Shown: positions 25,342 to 34,786, counted from the first letter of the stretch. The stretch is 64,000 bases of DNA from Pseudomonadota bacterium (GCA_021847835.1 JAJZPR010000004.1:62001-126000), one strand, 5' to 3'. Notes: generated from the sequence alone by a model not told the origin. Made by a program: numbers and translations.

Positions 25342-28053
25342 TCAGTTTGCGGCGATCGGCTGCTTTCGGACTTCACTGTTCGCGGCCGTTTCGGTCAGCA
25401 GTTTCCTGAGCTCGGGGACGCACGATCCGCAGTTGCCGCCGGCCTTGAGCTTTATGCCGAGCGCCTCCACCGAATCCGCGCCTTTGGCGATGGCTTTGCG
25501 CAAGGCGTTCTCGCCCACGCCGAAGCAGGCGCAGACGATGCGGCCGCAGTCCGAATCGGCGCCCGGCGGGCGGCCGGAGAGCAGGGCGATGCGTTCGAGC
25601 TCGCTTAATGCCTCTTTCTCGAACAGCGAAGCCAGCCACTGGCGCTTTGGCAGCAGTGCGGCGTCGCGTTCGATGAAGCACACGGCCATGAGGCGGCCGT
25701 CGTGCAGCAGCGCAGCGCGGTAGCGCCGGGCCGCGCCGTCCTTGAGCTCGATCCAATCGCCCTGCCGTCCGAATGCCTTGCGCATGATTGCCTGCCAATC
25801 CGCGACGGCCTCGGCGCCGGCAAGCTCGTATCGCCAGCAGCCGCTGCCGCGGACGCGCGCCCAGTAGGCGTAATCGCCGCAGGCGAATTCTTCGCGTGAA
25901 ATCACGAAGCCCTGCCAGGCCGCAGCGAAGGCTTCGATCGCGACCGGCGCATGCTTGAATTCGGGCTGGCCCGAGATCGGGTCGGTGACGGCATTGACCA
26001 GCGCGCCGCAGCGCCCCTTGCCGGTGAACTGCGCGTTCCAGTGGATGGGCGCGAACAGCGAGCCCGGCCGCTGGCCATCGCTTATCGCCACGCGCGCCAG
26101 CATTTCGCCGTTGCGATTGCGGATGCGGGCGAGCGCACCGTTCCGGATGCCGAGCCGCAGCGCATCCTGCGAATGCATTTCGACATACGGTTCGTCGATA
26201 TGCGCCAGCAGCCTGGCGGCCTTGCCGGTGCGCGTCATGGTGTGCCACTGGTCACGGATGCGGCCGGTGTTGAACACGAAGGGTAGCGCATCGTCTGTCG
26301 CCCGCGCCGGCGCCCGCGGTGTGATCGCGAGCATGCGCGCCTTGCCGGTAGGAGTGAAGAATTTTCCATCTGCGAACAAGCGCCGCGCGCTGGCTTTGTG
26401 CTTCGAGGCGAGCGGCCATTGCACCGGCATCAGGGTGGCATATTCATTCGCAGTCAAATCAGCGAGGCCGGCCAGGCTGAAGTCGCGCCCGCCTCCATTC
26501 TCGAAAGCCGAGAGCGCGGCGTGTTCGCGAAAGATCGCGTCCGGCCCGCTGTAATCGAAGCCGGCGGCGAAACCCATGCGGCGCGCGACTTCGCTCACGA
26601 TCCACCAGTCCGGCCGGGCTTCGCCGGGCGGCGGCAGGAAAGCGCGCTGGCGAGAAATGCGGCGTTCCGAGTTGGTGACCGTGCCGTCCTTTTCGCCCCA
26701 GGCGGCCGCAGGCAGCAGCACATGGGCAAGCTGCGCGGTGTCGGTGTGGCGCGTGGTATCGGACACCACCACGAATTCGCAGGCCTTGAGCGCTTCGGCC
26801 ACGCGGTCCGCTTCTGGCATGCTGACCACCGGGTTGGTGGCCATGATCCAGATGGCCTTGATGCGCCCGTCGCGCACGGCCTTGAACATGTCGACCGCCT
26901 TGAGGCCTGGCTGTTGCGCCATGTTGGCGGCGTTCCAGAACCGGGCCACGCGTTCGATGTGTCGCGGCACGAAATCCATGTGCGCGGCAAGCTGGTTGGC
27001 GAGCCCGCCCACTTCGCGCCCGCCCATGGCATTGGGCTGGCCGGTAATGGAGAAGGGGGTGGCGCCGGGCAGGCCCACACGGCCGGTGGCGAGATGCACG
27101 TTGATGATACTGTTGACCTTGTCGACGCCGCTTGATGACTGGTTGATGCCCTGGGAAAACAACGTCACGGTTTTCGGAGTCTGCGCGAACAGCCGATAGA
27201 ATTCGGCGACGTCGGTCTCCGCGAGGCCGCAGTGCCGCGCCACGGCCGGAATGGACAAGCCGTTGACGGCTTTGAGCGCCTCGCCGAAGCCTTCCACGTG
27301 CGCTTCGAGGTAAGCCCAGGCTATGGCGTCTTCGCGCTTGAGGTGATTGAGAAGTCCGTTGAACAGCCAGGCGTCGGAACCGGGTTGAATCGCGAGATGC
27401 AGGTCGGCGATGTCGCAGGTGGCGGTGCGGCGCGGGTCGATCACCACCACCTTCATTTCCGGGCGCGCCTGTTTCGCGGCGGCGATGCGCTGGAACAGCA
27501 CCGGGTGCGCCCACGCGGCATTGGAACCGGCGAGCACGACGAGGTCGGCGAGTTCCAGGTCTTCGTAGCAGGCCGGCACGGTGTCGGCACCGAAAGCGCG
27601 CTTGTGCCCGGCCACGGCCGAGGACATGCACAGGCGCGAGTTGGTGTCGATGTTGCCGCTGCCGATGAAGCCCTTCATCAGCTTGTTGGCGACGTAGTAG
27701 TCCTCGGTCAGCAACTGGCCGGAGACATAGAAGGCCACGGCATCGGGGCCATGCTCGCGGATGACGCCGGAGAACTTTGCGGCAACCAGACCCAGCGCTT
27801 CGCCCCAGCTTGCCTGCCTGCCGCCGATCTCTGGATGCAGCAGACGGTCTTCCAGGCTCAGGGTTTCGCCAAGCGAGGCGCCTTTTGAGCACAGCCGCCC
27901 GTAATTGGCGGGATGCTCCGGGTCGCCGCCGATCTTGTAACGATCGCCCTCGCACTCGACCAGCACCCCGCAGCCGACGCCGCAGTAGGGGCAGGTGGTA
28001 CGCACAGCTTGTCGTTCTGCACTCATGCCGGCGAGCTTCAGCGATTCGGGCAT
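25342..28053 (-). CDS. nasA: assimilatory nitrate reductase catalytic subunit with BFD domain
   Basis: About 903 residues (ATG at 28053 overlapping nirD; ATG at 28026 is an alternative). The N-terminal [4Fe-4S] site TCPYCGVGCGV with later RLCSKG, the molybdopterin oxidoreductase domains, and the C-terminal molydopterin dinucleotide-binding domain match NasA. The final 65 residues add a BFD-like [2Fe-2S] domain (CGRIVCACFGVG and later GNCGSCVPEL), found in NasA forms that accept electrons directly. It reduces nitrate to nitrite in the cytoplasm. Last core gene of the nitrate operon. Confidence 0.95.
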   Translation of the reverse strand: MPESLKLAGMSAERQAVRTTCPYCGVGCGVLVECEGDRYKIGGDPEHPANYGRLCSKGASLGETLSLEDRLLHPEIGGRQASWGEALGLVAAKFSGVIREHGPDAVAFYVSGQLLTEDYYVANKLMKGFIGSGNIDTNSRLCMSSAVAGHKRAFGADTVPACYEDLELADLVVLAGSNAAWAHPVLFQRIAAAKQARPEMKVVVIDPRRTATCDIADLHLAIQPGSDAWLFNGLLNHLKREDAIAWAYLEAHVEGFGEALKAVNGLSIPAVARHCGLAETDVAEFYRLFAQTPKTVTLFSQGINQSSSGVDKVNSIINVHLATGRVGLPGATPFSITGQPNAMGGREVGGLANQLAAHMDFVPRHIERVARFWNAANMAQQPGLKAVDMFKAVRDGRIKAIWIMATNPVVSMPEADRVAEALKACEFVVVSDTTRHTDTAQLAHVLLPAAAWGEKDGTVTNSERRISRQRAFLPPPGEARPDWWIVSEVARRMGFAAGFDYSGPDAIFREHAALSAFENGGGRDFSLAGLADLTANEYATLMPVQWPLASKHKASARRLFADGKFFTPTGKARMLAITPRAPARATDDALPFVFNTGRIRDQWHTMTRTGKAARLLAHIDEPYVEMHSQDALRLGIRNGALARIRNRNGEMLARVAISDGQRPGSLFAPIHWNAQFTGKGRCGALVNAVTDPISGQPEFKHAPVAIEAFAAAWQGFVISREEFACGDYAYWARVRGSGCWRYELAGAEAVADWQAIMRKAFGRQGDWIELKDGAARRYRAALLHDGRLMAVCFIERDAALLPKRQWLASLFEKEALSELERIALLSGRPPGADSDCGRIVCACFGVGENALRKAIAKGADSVEALGIKLKAGGNCGSCVPELRKLLTETAANSEVRKQPIAAN

Positions 28054-28397
28054 TCGCTGCCCGGGTTGAGCGACAACTCGATCATGCCGTTGATGACGCG
28101 CACCGGGAAGCTGGCGGCGCAGCCCTCGTCGGGCGCCACGGCGATGCCGGAATCGAGGTCGATCTTCCAGTCGTGCAGCGGGCAGGCGACTTTTTTGCCG
28201 TGGACGATGCCTTGCGACAGCGGTCCGCCCTTGTGCGGGCAGCGATCGCGCAGCGCGAACACCTCGTCGTCCACGGTGCGGAACACGGCGATGTCGCCGC
28301 CGGGCGCGCTGACCACGCGCGCGCCCTGGCGCGGGATGTCTTCGAGCCGGCCCACGCTGAGCCAGGCTTCTTCTTTCATCATGGTTGCGGTTTGCAT
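28038..28397 (-). CDS. nirD: nitrite reductase (NADH) small subunit, Rieske type
   Basis: 119 residues. Rieske [2Fe-2S] motifs CPHKGGPLSQG and CPLHDWKIDL give the Cys-x-His and Cys-x2-His pairs. NirD is the small subunit of the cytoplasmic NADH-dependent nitrite reductase that makes ammonium. It lies 9 bp after nirB and overlaps the possible nasA start. Confidence 0.93.
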   Translation of the reverse strand: MQTATMMKEEAWLSVGRLEDIPRQGARVVSAPGGDIAVFRTVDDEVFALRDRCPHKGGPLSQGIVHGKKVACPLHDWKIDLDSGIAVAPDEGCAASFPVRVINGMIELSLNPGSECPNR

Positions 28398-28406
28398 GTG
28401 TCCTCC

Positions 28407-30947
28407 TTACGCCACTTCGGCGAGCGGCTTGAATTCGTGGGCTTGTTCCCCTTCGGCGCGCGACTTCCAGGGATCGACCTGGGCGGGCTTTTGCGAAATC
28501 AGGAAGCGTTCGGCCAGTGCCTTGCGGTTTGCTTCATCTTCCACCACCTTTGCCTTGATATGCGCCAGGCCCACGCGCTCGACCCAGGGGGCGGTGCGCT
28601 CGAGGTAATGCGCTTCCTCGCGATAGAGCTGGATGAAGGCGGCGCAGTATTCCAGCACCTGTTCCTCGGTCTCGACCTTGCACAAGAGGTCGGTGACGCG
28701 CACCTTGATACCGCCGTTGCCGCCCACGTGCAGTTCGTAGCCGGAATCCACGCACACCACGCCGAAGTCCTTGATGGTGGCCTCGGCGCAGTTCCTCGGG
28801 CAGCCCGACACCGCGAGCTTGAACTTGTGCGGCATCCACGAGCCCCAAGTCATTTTTTCCAGTTTCACGCCCAGCCCGGTGGAATCCTGGGTGCCGAAGC
28901 GGCACCACTGCGAGCCCACGCAGGTCTTCACCGTGCGCAGGGCCTTGCCGTAGGCATGGCCGGAGACGAAGCCGGCAGCGGACAAATCCTTCCATACGGC
29001 AGGCAGGTCTTCCTTCCTGATGCCGAAGAGGTCGATGCGCTGGCCGCCGGTGACTTTCACCTCGGGCACCTTGAACTTCTCGGCGACGTCGGCGATGGCG
29101 CGCAGTTCCTTGGGGTTGGTGAGACCGCCCCACATGCGCGGCACCACGGAAAAAGTGCCGTCCTTCTGGATGTTGCCGTGGGCGCGTTCGTTGATGTAGC
29201 GCGACTGCGCGTCGTCCCGGTATTCGCCGGGCCAGGCGCAGAGCAGGTAGTAGTTGAGCGCGGGCCGGCACTTGTTGCAGCCGTCCGGGGTTTTCCAGTC
29301 CAGGAAGCGCATGGTTTCCGGCATGCTCTTGAGGCTGTTTTGCGTGATGGCCACGCGCACCTCGTCGTGGGTGTGCTCGGTGCAGCCGCACAGCGGCTTC
29401 TTCGACGGCGCGGTGGAATAATCGCCGCCTGCGGTCGCGGCGAGCAGGGTTTCGACCAGCCCGGTGCAGGAACCGCAGGAGGAAGACGCCTTGGTGTGGG
29501 CGCGCACTTCGTCCAGGGTGAAAAGCTTCTTGTCGCGGATGGCCTTGACGATGTCGCCCTTGCACACGCCGTTGCAGCCGCAGATTTCGGCCGTGTCGGG
29601 CAGCGACATGAGGCGGGTCTTTTCGTCGCCGTGGCCTGAGTCGCCCAGGTGGCTGCGCCCGAACAGCAGCTTGTCGCGGATGCCGGAGACGTCGGTACCA
29701 TCGCGCATCAACTCGAAATACCAGGCGCCGTCCAGGGTGTCGCCATAGAGCACCGCGCCGGCAAGCTTGTTGTCCTTGAGCATCAGTTTCTTGTAGGCGC
29801 CGCGCCCTGCATCTTGGAAGACAATCTCTTCACAGCCGTCACCGCCCACGAAATTGCCGGCGGAGAACAGGTCGATGCCGGTGACCTTGAGCTTGGTCGA
29901 GGTCATCGAGCCTTCGTAGCGGGCGATGCCGTATTGCGCGAGATGGTTGGCGCACACCTTGGCCTGCTCGAACAGCGGCGCGACCAGGCCGTAGGCGGTG
30001 CCGCGATGATTGACGCATTCCCCTATTGCATAAATGCGCGGGTCGGTGATGGTCTGCAAAGTGTCGTTGACGCGGATGCCGCGCTCGCAATGCAGGCTGG
30101 CGGATTCGGCCAGCGCGGTGTTGGGGCGGATGCCCACCGCCATCACCACGAGGTCGGCGGGGGCTTCCGTGCCATCCTTGAATTTCACCGCGCCGACGCG
30201 AACAGTCCCCCTCCCAGCCTCCCCCACAAGTGTGGGAGGAGCAGATGCCCTCTCCCCGCTTGTGGGCAGGGATGGGGCGGGGAGAATTTCAGACGTCTGC
30301 TTTTGCAGCAGGAACTTGAGGCCCTTGGCTTCCAGGTTCCCTTGCAACAGACGCGCGGCGGGCTCGTCCAGCTGGCGTTCCATCAGCCAGGGGCCGATGT
30401 GCACGACCGTGACGTCCATGCCGCGGGTCTTGAGGCCGTTGGCGGCTTCCAGGCCCAGCAGGCCGCCGCCGATGACCACGGCATTTTTATATTGCCCGGA
30501 GGCGGCGATCATCGCATCCACGTCGGCGATGTCGCGGAAACCGATCACACCAGGCAGGTTTGCGCCCGGCACCGGCAGGATGAAAGGAACGGAACCGGTG
30601 GCGATGAGCAGACGGTCGTAGTCCGCCTCGGTGTCATCTTCGGCGTAAACGGTGCGGCGGGTGCGGTCGATCTTCACGACCTTCCTGCCGGTGTGCAGGG
30701 TGATGCCGTTTTCCGCATACCACTCGCGCGGATGCGTGATGATCTGCGCTATCGTCTGCTCGCCGGCCAATACCGGCGAGAGCATGATGCGGTTGTAGCT
30801 GGGGTGCGGCTCGTTGCCGAACACCGTGATGTCATACAGATCGGGGGCCAGTTTCAACAACTCTTCCAGGGCGCGCACGCCGGCCATGCCGTTGCCCACC
30901 ATGACCAGTTTGAGCTTTTCTCTTTTTGGCATATCGCTCATGTCCAT
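28407..30947 (-). CDS. nirB: nitrite reductase (NADH) large subunit, with in-frame repeat insertion
   Basis: 846 residues from ATG with RBS TTTTGGAGACTGCA. Order: FAD/NAD domains (KLVMVGNGMAGVRALEEL; VVIGGGLLGLEAANGL), BFD-like [2Fe-2S] domain (ICGCNGVCKGDI and later SSCGSCTGLVETLL), then siroheme/[4Fe-4S] domains (KTCVGSQWCRFGTQD; AVSGCPRNCAEATIKD). It reduces nitrite to ammonium with NADH. Odd feature: near residues 220-250 the protein reads PAPSLPTSGERASAPPTLVG, encoded by a REP-like repeat inserted without breaking the frame. The insertion is in a loop after the NAD-binding fold, so activity may survive. Confidence 0.95.
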   Translation of the reverse strand: MDMSDMPKREKLKLVMVGNGMAGVRALEELLKLAPDLYDITVFGNEPHPSYNRIMLSPVLAGEQTIAQIITHPREWYAENGITLHTGRKVVKIDRTRRTVYAEDDTEADYDRLLIATGSVPFILPVPGANLPGVIGFRDIADVDAMIAASGQYKNAVVIGGGLLGLEAANGLKTRGMDVTVVHIGPWLMERQLDEPAARLLQGNLEAKGLKFLLQKQTSEILPAPSLPTSGERASAPPTLVGEAGRGTVRVGAVKFKDGTEAPADLVVMAVGIRPNTALAESASLHCERGIRVNDTLQTITDPRIYAIGECVNHRGTAYGLVAPLFEQAKVCANHLAQYGIARYEGSMTSTKLKVTGIDLFSAGNFVGGDGCEEIVFQDAGRGAYKKLMLKDNKLAGAVLYGDTLDGAWYFELMRDGTDVSGIRDKLLFGRSHLGDSGHGDEKTRLMSLPDTAEICGCNGVCKGDIVKAIRDKKLFTLDEVRAHTKASSSCGSCTGLVETLLAATAGGDYSTAPSKKPLCGCTEHTHDEVRVAITQNSLKSMPETMRFLDWKTPDGCNKCRPALNYYLLCAWPGEYRDDAQSRYINERAHGNIQKDGTFSVVPRMWGGLTNPKELRAIADVAEKFKVPEVKVTGGQRIDLFGIRKEDLPAVWKDLSAAGFVSGHAYGKALRTVKTCVGSQWCRFGTQDSTGLGVKLEKMTWGSWMPHKFKLAVSGCPRNCAEATIKDFGVVCVDSGYELHVGGNGGIKVRVTDLLCKVETEEQVLEYCAAFIQLYREEAHYLERTAPWVERVGLAHIKAKVVEDEANRKALAERFLISQKPAQVDPWKSRAEGEQAHEFKPLAEVA
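30206..30285. repeat. REP-like repeat inside nirB
   Basis: About 80 bp of CCCTCCCAGCCTCCCC-type sequence with internal inverted repeats (CCCACA/TGTGGG, twice). The same family occurs intergenically at 31797-31890. Here it is read in frame within nirB. Confidence 0.7.
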
Positions 30948-30964
30948 TGCAGTCTCCAAAATTC

Positions 30965-31756
30965 TTACGCGGCGGGGCGCATTTGCCGCTGATACAGGAA
31001 CTCCAGCACCTTGCCGCGCAGGTGGTGGTAGTGCGGGTTTTCTGCCAATTGCAGGCGGGATCTGGGCCGCGGCAGGTCGACGCTTAGGATGTCGCCGATG
31101 GTGGCGGCCGGGCCGTTGGTCATCATCACGATGCGGTCGGACAGCAGCACGGCCTCGTCCACGTCGTGCGTCACCATGACCACCGTGCTTTTGGTTTCCG
31201 CCACGATCTTCATCAGTTCGTCCTGCAGGTGGGCGCGGGTCAGCGCGTCCAGCGCGCCGAAGGGCTCGTCCATCAAGAGAACTTTTGGGTTCATCGCCAG
31301 AGCGCGGGCGATGCCGACGCGCTGCTTCATGCCGCCGGAAATCTCATGCGGGCGCTTGTGCGTGGCATGCGCCAGGCCAACCAGATCAAGCGCTTCTTCG
31401 ACACGCTTTTTCAGCTTGGACTTGCCTTCCTTGCGCCCGTATACCGTCTCCACCGCGAGAAAAACGTTCTCGAAGCAGGTGAGCCAAGGCAGCAGGGAGT
31501 GGTTCTGGAACACCACGCCGCGGTCGGGGCCGGGCCCGGGAATCTCGCGTCCCGCGCACAGCGCCGCGCCGCTGGAGGGCAGGTTGAGTCCGGCGACGAT
31601 GTTGAGCAGGGTGGACTTTCCGCAGCCGGAGTGGCCGATCAGGCTGATGAACTCGCCCTGCGCGATGTCGAGCGAGATGTCGGAAAGCGCCTGGAATGGG
31701 CCTTTCCTGGTCGGGAAGATCACGTTGATGCGATCGAGTTCGACATATTTTTCCAT
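30965..31756 (-). CDS. nrtC: nitrate ABC transporter ATP-binding protein
   Basis: 263 residues. Walker A GHSGCGKSTLL, Q-loop VVFQNHSLLPW, signature ISGGMKQRVGIARAL, Walker B VLLMDEPFGALD and switch His in VMVTHDVDEA are intact. Sequence and context fit the nitrate/cyanate/taurine class (NrtD/NasD type). There is no NrtC-like fused substrate domain, so the symbol is used for operon position. It energises nitrate uptake with NrtA and NrtB. Confidence 0.88.
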   Translation of the reverse strand: MEKYVELDRINVIFPTRKGPFQALSDISLDIAQGEFISLIGHSGCGKSTLLNIVAGLNLPSSGAALCAGREIPGPGPDRGVVFQNHSLLPWLTCFENVFLAVETVYGRKEGKSKLKKRVEEALDLVGLAHATHKRPHEISGGMKQRVGIARALAMNPKVLLMDEPFGALDALTRAHLQDELMKIVAETKSTVVMVTHDVDEAVLLSDRIVMMTNGPAATIGDILSVDLPRPRSRLQLAENPHYHHLRGKVLEFLYQRQMRPAA

Positions 31757-31796
31757 GATGTGCTCCGTTAAGTCGTTTGGGGCTTGGTGTTCAACT

Positions 31797-31890
31797 CCCT
31801 CCCCGCTCGCCGGGGAGGGTTGGGGTGGGGTAAAAAAGTTTGCACTGTGCTTACCCCCTCCCAGCCTCCCCCGGCAAGCGGGGGAGGGGT
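31797..31890. repeat. REP-like palindromic repeat between nrtB and nrtC
   Basis: Two oppositely oriented CCCTCCCC/GGGGAGGG units (31797-31836 and 31853-31890) can fold into a large hairpin. It is inside the transcript and could stabilise or partly terminate it. Same family as the insertion in nirB. Confidence 0.65.
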
Positions 31891-31896
31891 GCCGAT

Positions 31897-32874
31897 TTAT
31901 TCATTTCCATAACTAAACCGCCTGGCCACGAAGACCAGCATCTGTTCCAGAACCAGTCCGACGATGCCGACCACGAAGATGGCGATGATGATGTGCTCGA
32001 CGTTGAGGTTGTTCCATTCGTCCCACACCCAGAAGCCGATGCCGACGCCGCCGGTGAGCATTTCCGCGGCCACGATCACCAGCCAGGCGGTGCCGATGGC
32101 AAGGCGCACGCCGGTGAGGATGTGCGGCAGCACGGCGGGGAACAGAATCCTGGTGGCGATCTTGAATTCCGGCAGCGCCAGCACGCGCGCCACGTTGAGG
32201 TAATCCTGCGGCACCTGGCGCACGCCGGCGGCAGTGTTGAGGATCATGGGCCAGATGCTGGAGATGAAGATGACCCAGATCGAGGCCGGGTCGGCCGCCT
32301 TGAACACCAGGAGGCCGATGGGCAGCCAGGCCAAGGGAGACACTGGGCGCAGCAGGCTGATGATGGGCGAGGTCATGTCGGCGAAGAACTTGAAGCGGCC
32401 GACGATGAAGCCCAAGGGGATGCCAAGCAGCGCGGCCATGCTGAAGCCCAGGCCCACGCGCTCGAGCGAATTGAGGATGTTCCAGCCGATGCCCTGGTCG
32501 TTGGGGCCGTTGTTGTAGAAGGGGTCCGAGAATAGTTCGACGGCCGAGGCCCAGGTCGCGGCCGGTCCGGGGATGCGGCCGTCCTGCGCGATCAATGCCC
32601 ACAGGCCGACGAACAGGAACAGGCCCAGGGCCGGCGACACGATGTTGCGGAGGGCGACGCCCGCCAGCTCACGCAAGCGGTTTTGTGCGGACCCGGTTGG
32701 CGTGATGGCCGATGCGGGTTCAGCAATGGCTGCCGGTTTTGCGGCGGGGTGGGCTTCCATTGCCGCAGGCGGCATGATTTCGCTCATTTCGTTCCTGCTG
32801 ATGGAGGTGGCGGTTGCGCTCATGGTGATGTCCTTTTGCTGCTTTAGTTCGGGTGTTGCTTTGACTGCGCTCAT
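31897..32874 (-). CDS. nrtB: nitrate ABC transporter permease
   Basis: 325 residues with six membrane helices. The binding-protein-dependent transport loop (EAA-type) is around LNVARVLALPEFKIATRILF. An unusually long Ala/Pro-rich N-terminal tail of about 80 residues (MPPAAMEAHPAAKPAAIAEP region) precedes the first helix. ATG preceded by CCAGGAATGAGAC. It forms the channel for nitrate with NrtA and the ATPase. Confidence 0.9.
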   Translation of the reverse strand: MSAVKATPELKQQKDITMSATATSISRNEMSEIMPPAAMEAHPAAKPAAIAEPASAITPTGSAQNRLRELAGVALRNIVSPALGLFLFVGLWALIAQDGRIPGPAATWASAVELFSDPFYNNGPNDQGIGWNILNSLERVGLGFSMAALLGIPLGFIVGRFKFFADMTSPIISLLRPVSPLAWLPIGLLVFKAADPASIWVIFISSIWPMILNTAAGVRQVPQDYLNVARVLALPEFKIATRILFPAVLPHILTGVRLAIGTAWLVIVAAEMLTGGVGIGFWVWDEWNNLNVEHIIIAIFVVGIVGLVLEQMLVFVARRFSYGNE

Positions 32875-32945
32875 GTCTCATTCCTGGAGATTGGCGACGC
32901 CTTCCGGCTGCCTGCCCGCATCGCCCGGCCAGGCAACCGGGGTTT

Positions 32946-33359
32946 TCACGCAGTGGCGTAGGACGCTTTTTTCATGGCGGACGCCAGCGTGGCATAGGTT
33001 TCCACCCAGGCATCCTTCACTGCCGGGGTGAACTGCTCGCCCAGGCCCTTGCCCAGTGTCCAGATCAGCGCGCTGCCAACGGTGTCGTAATGCGCTTCCG
33101 TCACGCCGTAAGCGACATGGCGGCGTCCCATCTCCTCGACCGCCCCCAGAATGGGGGCGAGATTGTCCAGGCTATTGACGGCCGTGTTGATGATCGCCAT
33201 CAATTTGCGGCCCTGTTCAACCATGTCGCCCTTGAACATGCCGCGGAGGGAGGGGTCGAGCTCGAACAGTTGGCCATAGAACAACTGCGCCGCAGTGTCC
33301 TTGATCGGGAGAACCTGTTGCCAGCTGCTGCGTACCAGTGCAATCTTTTCGGGGGTCAT
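32946..33359 (-). CDS. single-domain hemoglobin within nitrate operon
   Basis: 137 residues with the classical bacterial hemoglobin (Vgb/flavohemoglobin globin) pattern: N-terminal MTPEKIALVRSSWQQV, CD-region Phe in GQLFELDPSLRGMF, and proximal His in MGRRHVAYGV. No FAD or NAD domain follows. Sitting between nrtA and nrtB, it probably handles nitric oxide or supplies redox protection during nitrate assimilation; globins are known in some NasA operons. Its reductase partner is not apparent. Confidence 0.9.
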   Translation of the reverse strand: MTPEKIALVRSSWQQVLPIKDTAAQLFYGQLFELDPSLRGMFKGDMVEQGRKLMAIINTAVNSLDNLAPILGAVEEMGRRHVAYGVTEAHYDTVGSALIWTLGKGLGEQFTPAVKDAWVETYATLASAMKKASYATA

Positions 33360-33398
33360 GACAATTCCCTTTCTTGAATTAATCGGGTTTGATCCTGG

Positions 33399-34673
33399 CT
33401 AGGCCTTGATCTTGAAGCCGTCGGCATACTTGGCCGGATTCTTGCCGTCCCACACCACACCGTCGATCAGCTTGGACGTGCGCATGTCGGACTTGGGCAG
33501 CGGGGTCTTGGTCTGCGTGGCAGCCTCCTTGTAGAGCTTGATCTGGTTGACCTGTTTGGCCACGGCCAGATAGTCCGGGTGCTCCTTCAACAGGCCCCAG
33601 CGCTTGTGCTGGGTGAGGAACCACATGCCATCGGACAGGTAGGGGTAGCCCACCTTGCCGTCGTTGTAGAACTTCATGTAATTCGCGTCTTTCCACTTCT
33701 TGCCGTTGCCGTTGTCATACTGGCCCAGCATGCGATCCTCGATGGAGTCGAAGTCGGTATTGACGTAGGACTTGGCGGAGATGATCTTGGCCACTTCCGA
33801 ACGGTTCTTCATGTCGTCGATGTATTTCGACGCGTCGAGGATGGCCATGATCATGGCGCGCGCGGTGTTGGGGTATTTCTGCACGAATTCCAGGCTGGTA
33901 CCGAGCACCTTTTCCGGATGGTCCTGCCAGATTTCCTGGCTGGTGACGGCGGTGAAGCCGATGTTGTCGCGGATGGCGCGCGCGTTCCAGGGCTCGCCCA
34001 CGCAGTAGCCGTCCATGTTGTCCACGCGCATGTTGGCGATCATTTGCGGGGGCGGCACGGTGATGACCTTGGTCTGGGTGAAGGGATTCACGCCGTAGGC
34101 CGCCAGCCAGTAGTACAGCCACATGGCATGGGTGCCGGTGGGGAAAGTCTGGGCGAAGGTGTATTCGCGCGGCTCGGCCTGGATGAGTTTGGCGAGGCTG
34201 GCGCCGTCCACCGCGCCTTTGGCCTTGAGCTGGTTCGAAAGCGAAATGGCCTGGCCGTTGTTGTTGATCGAGGCCAGTACCGCCATGTCCTTCTTCGGTC
34301 CGCCGATGCCGAGCTGCACGCCGTAGATGAGGCCGTACAGCACGTGCGCGGCGTGCAGTTCGCCGTTCACCAATTTATCCCTGACAGCGGCCCACGAGGC
34401 TTCCTTGCTGGGCGTGATCCTGATGCCGTACTTCCGGTCGAAGCCCTTGACCGCGGCGATCACCACCGAGGCGCAGTCGGTCAGCGGAATGAAGCCGATC
34501 TTTACTTCCTTCAGTTCCGGCGCGTCCGAACCGGCCGCCCAGGCGGCGCTGCGTACGCCCGCCGGCACCATGTTCATGAGCGCGGCCGCAGCGGAAACGC
34601 CGGCGGCCTTCTTGATGAAAAGCCGGCGGGGATTGTTCGGTTCAAGAATGTCGTTCCCATCGTGGTCTGCCAT
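33399..34673 (-). CDS. nrtA: TAT-exported nitrate-binding protein
   Basis: 424 residues from ATG preceded by GGAGCTCGACGA. N-terminal twin-arginine signal (NPRRLFIKKAAGVSAAAALM) before the mature NrtA/SsuA-like binding domain (VKIGFIPLTDCASVVIAAVKGF, NMRVDNMDGYCVGEPWNARA). It captures nitrate for the NrtB channel. First structural gene of the operon. The leader upstream carries an intrinsic terminator, and a sigma-54 promoter lies further up. Confidence 0.92.
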   Translation of the reverse strand: MADHDGNDILEPNNPRRLFIKKAAGVSAAAALMNMVPAGVRSAAWAAGSDAPELKEVKIGFIPLTDCASVVIAAVKGFDRKYGIRITPSKEASWAAVRDKLVNGELHAAHVLYGLIYGVQLGIGGPKKDMAVLASINNNGQAISLSNQLKAKGAVDGASLAKLIQAEPREYTFAQTFPTGTHAMWLYYWLAAYGVNPFTQTKVITVPPPQMIANMRVDNMDGYCVGEPWNARAIRDNIGFTAVTSQEIWQDHPEKVLGTSLEFVQKYPNTARAMIMAILDASKYIDDMKNRSEVAKIISAKSYVNTDFDSIEDRMLGQYDNGNGKKWKDANYMKFYNDGKVGYPYLSDGMWFLTQHKRWGLLKEHPDYLAVAKQVNQIKLYKEAATQTKTPLPKSDMRTSKLIDGVVWDGKNPAKYADGFKIKA

Positions 34674-34686
34674 TTCGTCGAGCTCC

Positions 34687-34724
34687 AAAATAAAAAAGCG
34701 TCCGACCCTGCAGAGTCGAGACGC
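34687..34724 (-). terminator. leader terminator (attenuator) before nrtA
   Basis: On the minus strand GCGTC-t-CGAC-N8-GTCG-GACGC is followed by TTTTTTATTTT, directly ahead of the nrtA RBS. A terminator in this place must be bypassed for operon expression, as in NasR/NasT-type antitermination. Confidence 0.75.
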
Positions 34725-34763
34725 CGTTGTCAAAAAAACAGAAAGGAGAAATTAATGTTTGAG

Positions 34764-34781
34764 GGCCGCGCCAGTGCAGCC
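34764..34781 (-). ncRNA. hexaloop hairpin of ANTAR-target type
   Basis: GGCTGC-ACTGGC-GCGGCC folds with a six-base loop carrying A at position 1 and G at position 4, the ANTAR recognition pattern. It is at the very 5' end of the predicted nrt transcript. Only one such hairpin is clear; ANTAR targets usually have two. Confidence 0.5.
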
Positions 34782-34786
34782 TTCAA

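Noticed and set aside
27777-30992. Long plus-strand ORFs (620 and 447 codons) over nasA/nirD/nirB
   Set aside because: Opposite-strand shadows of genes with clear cofactor motifs.
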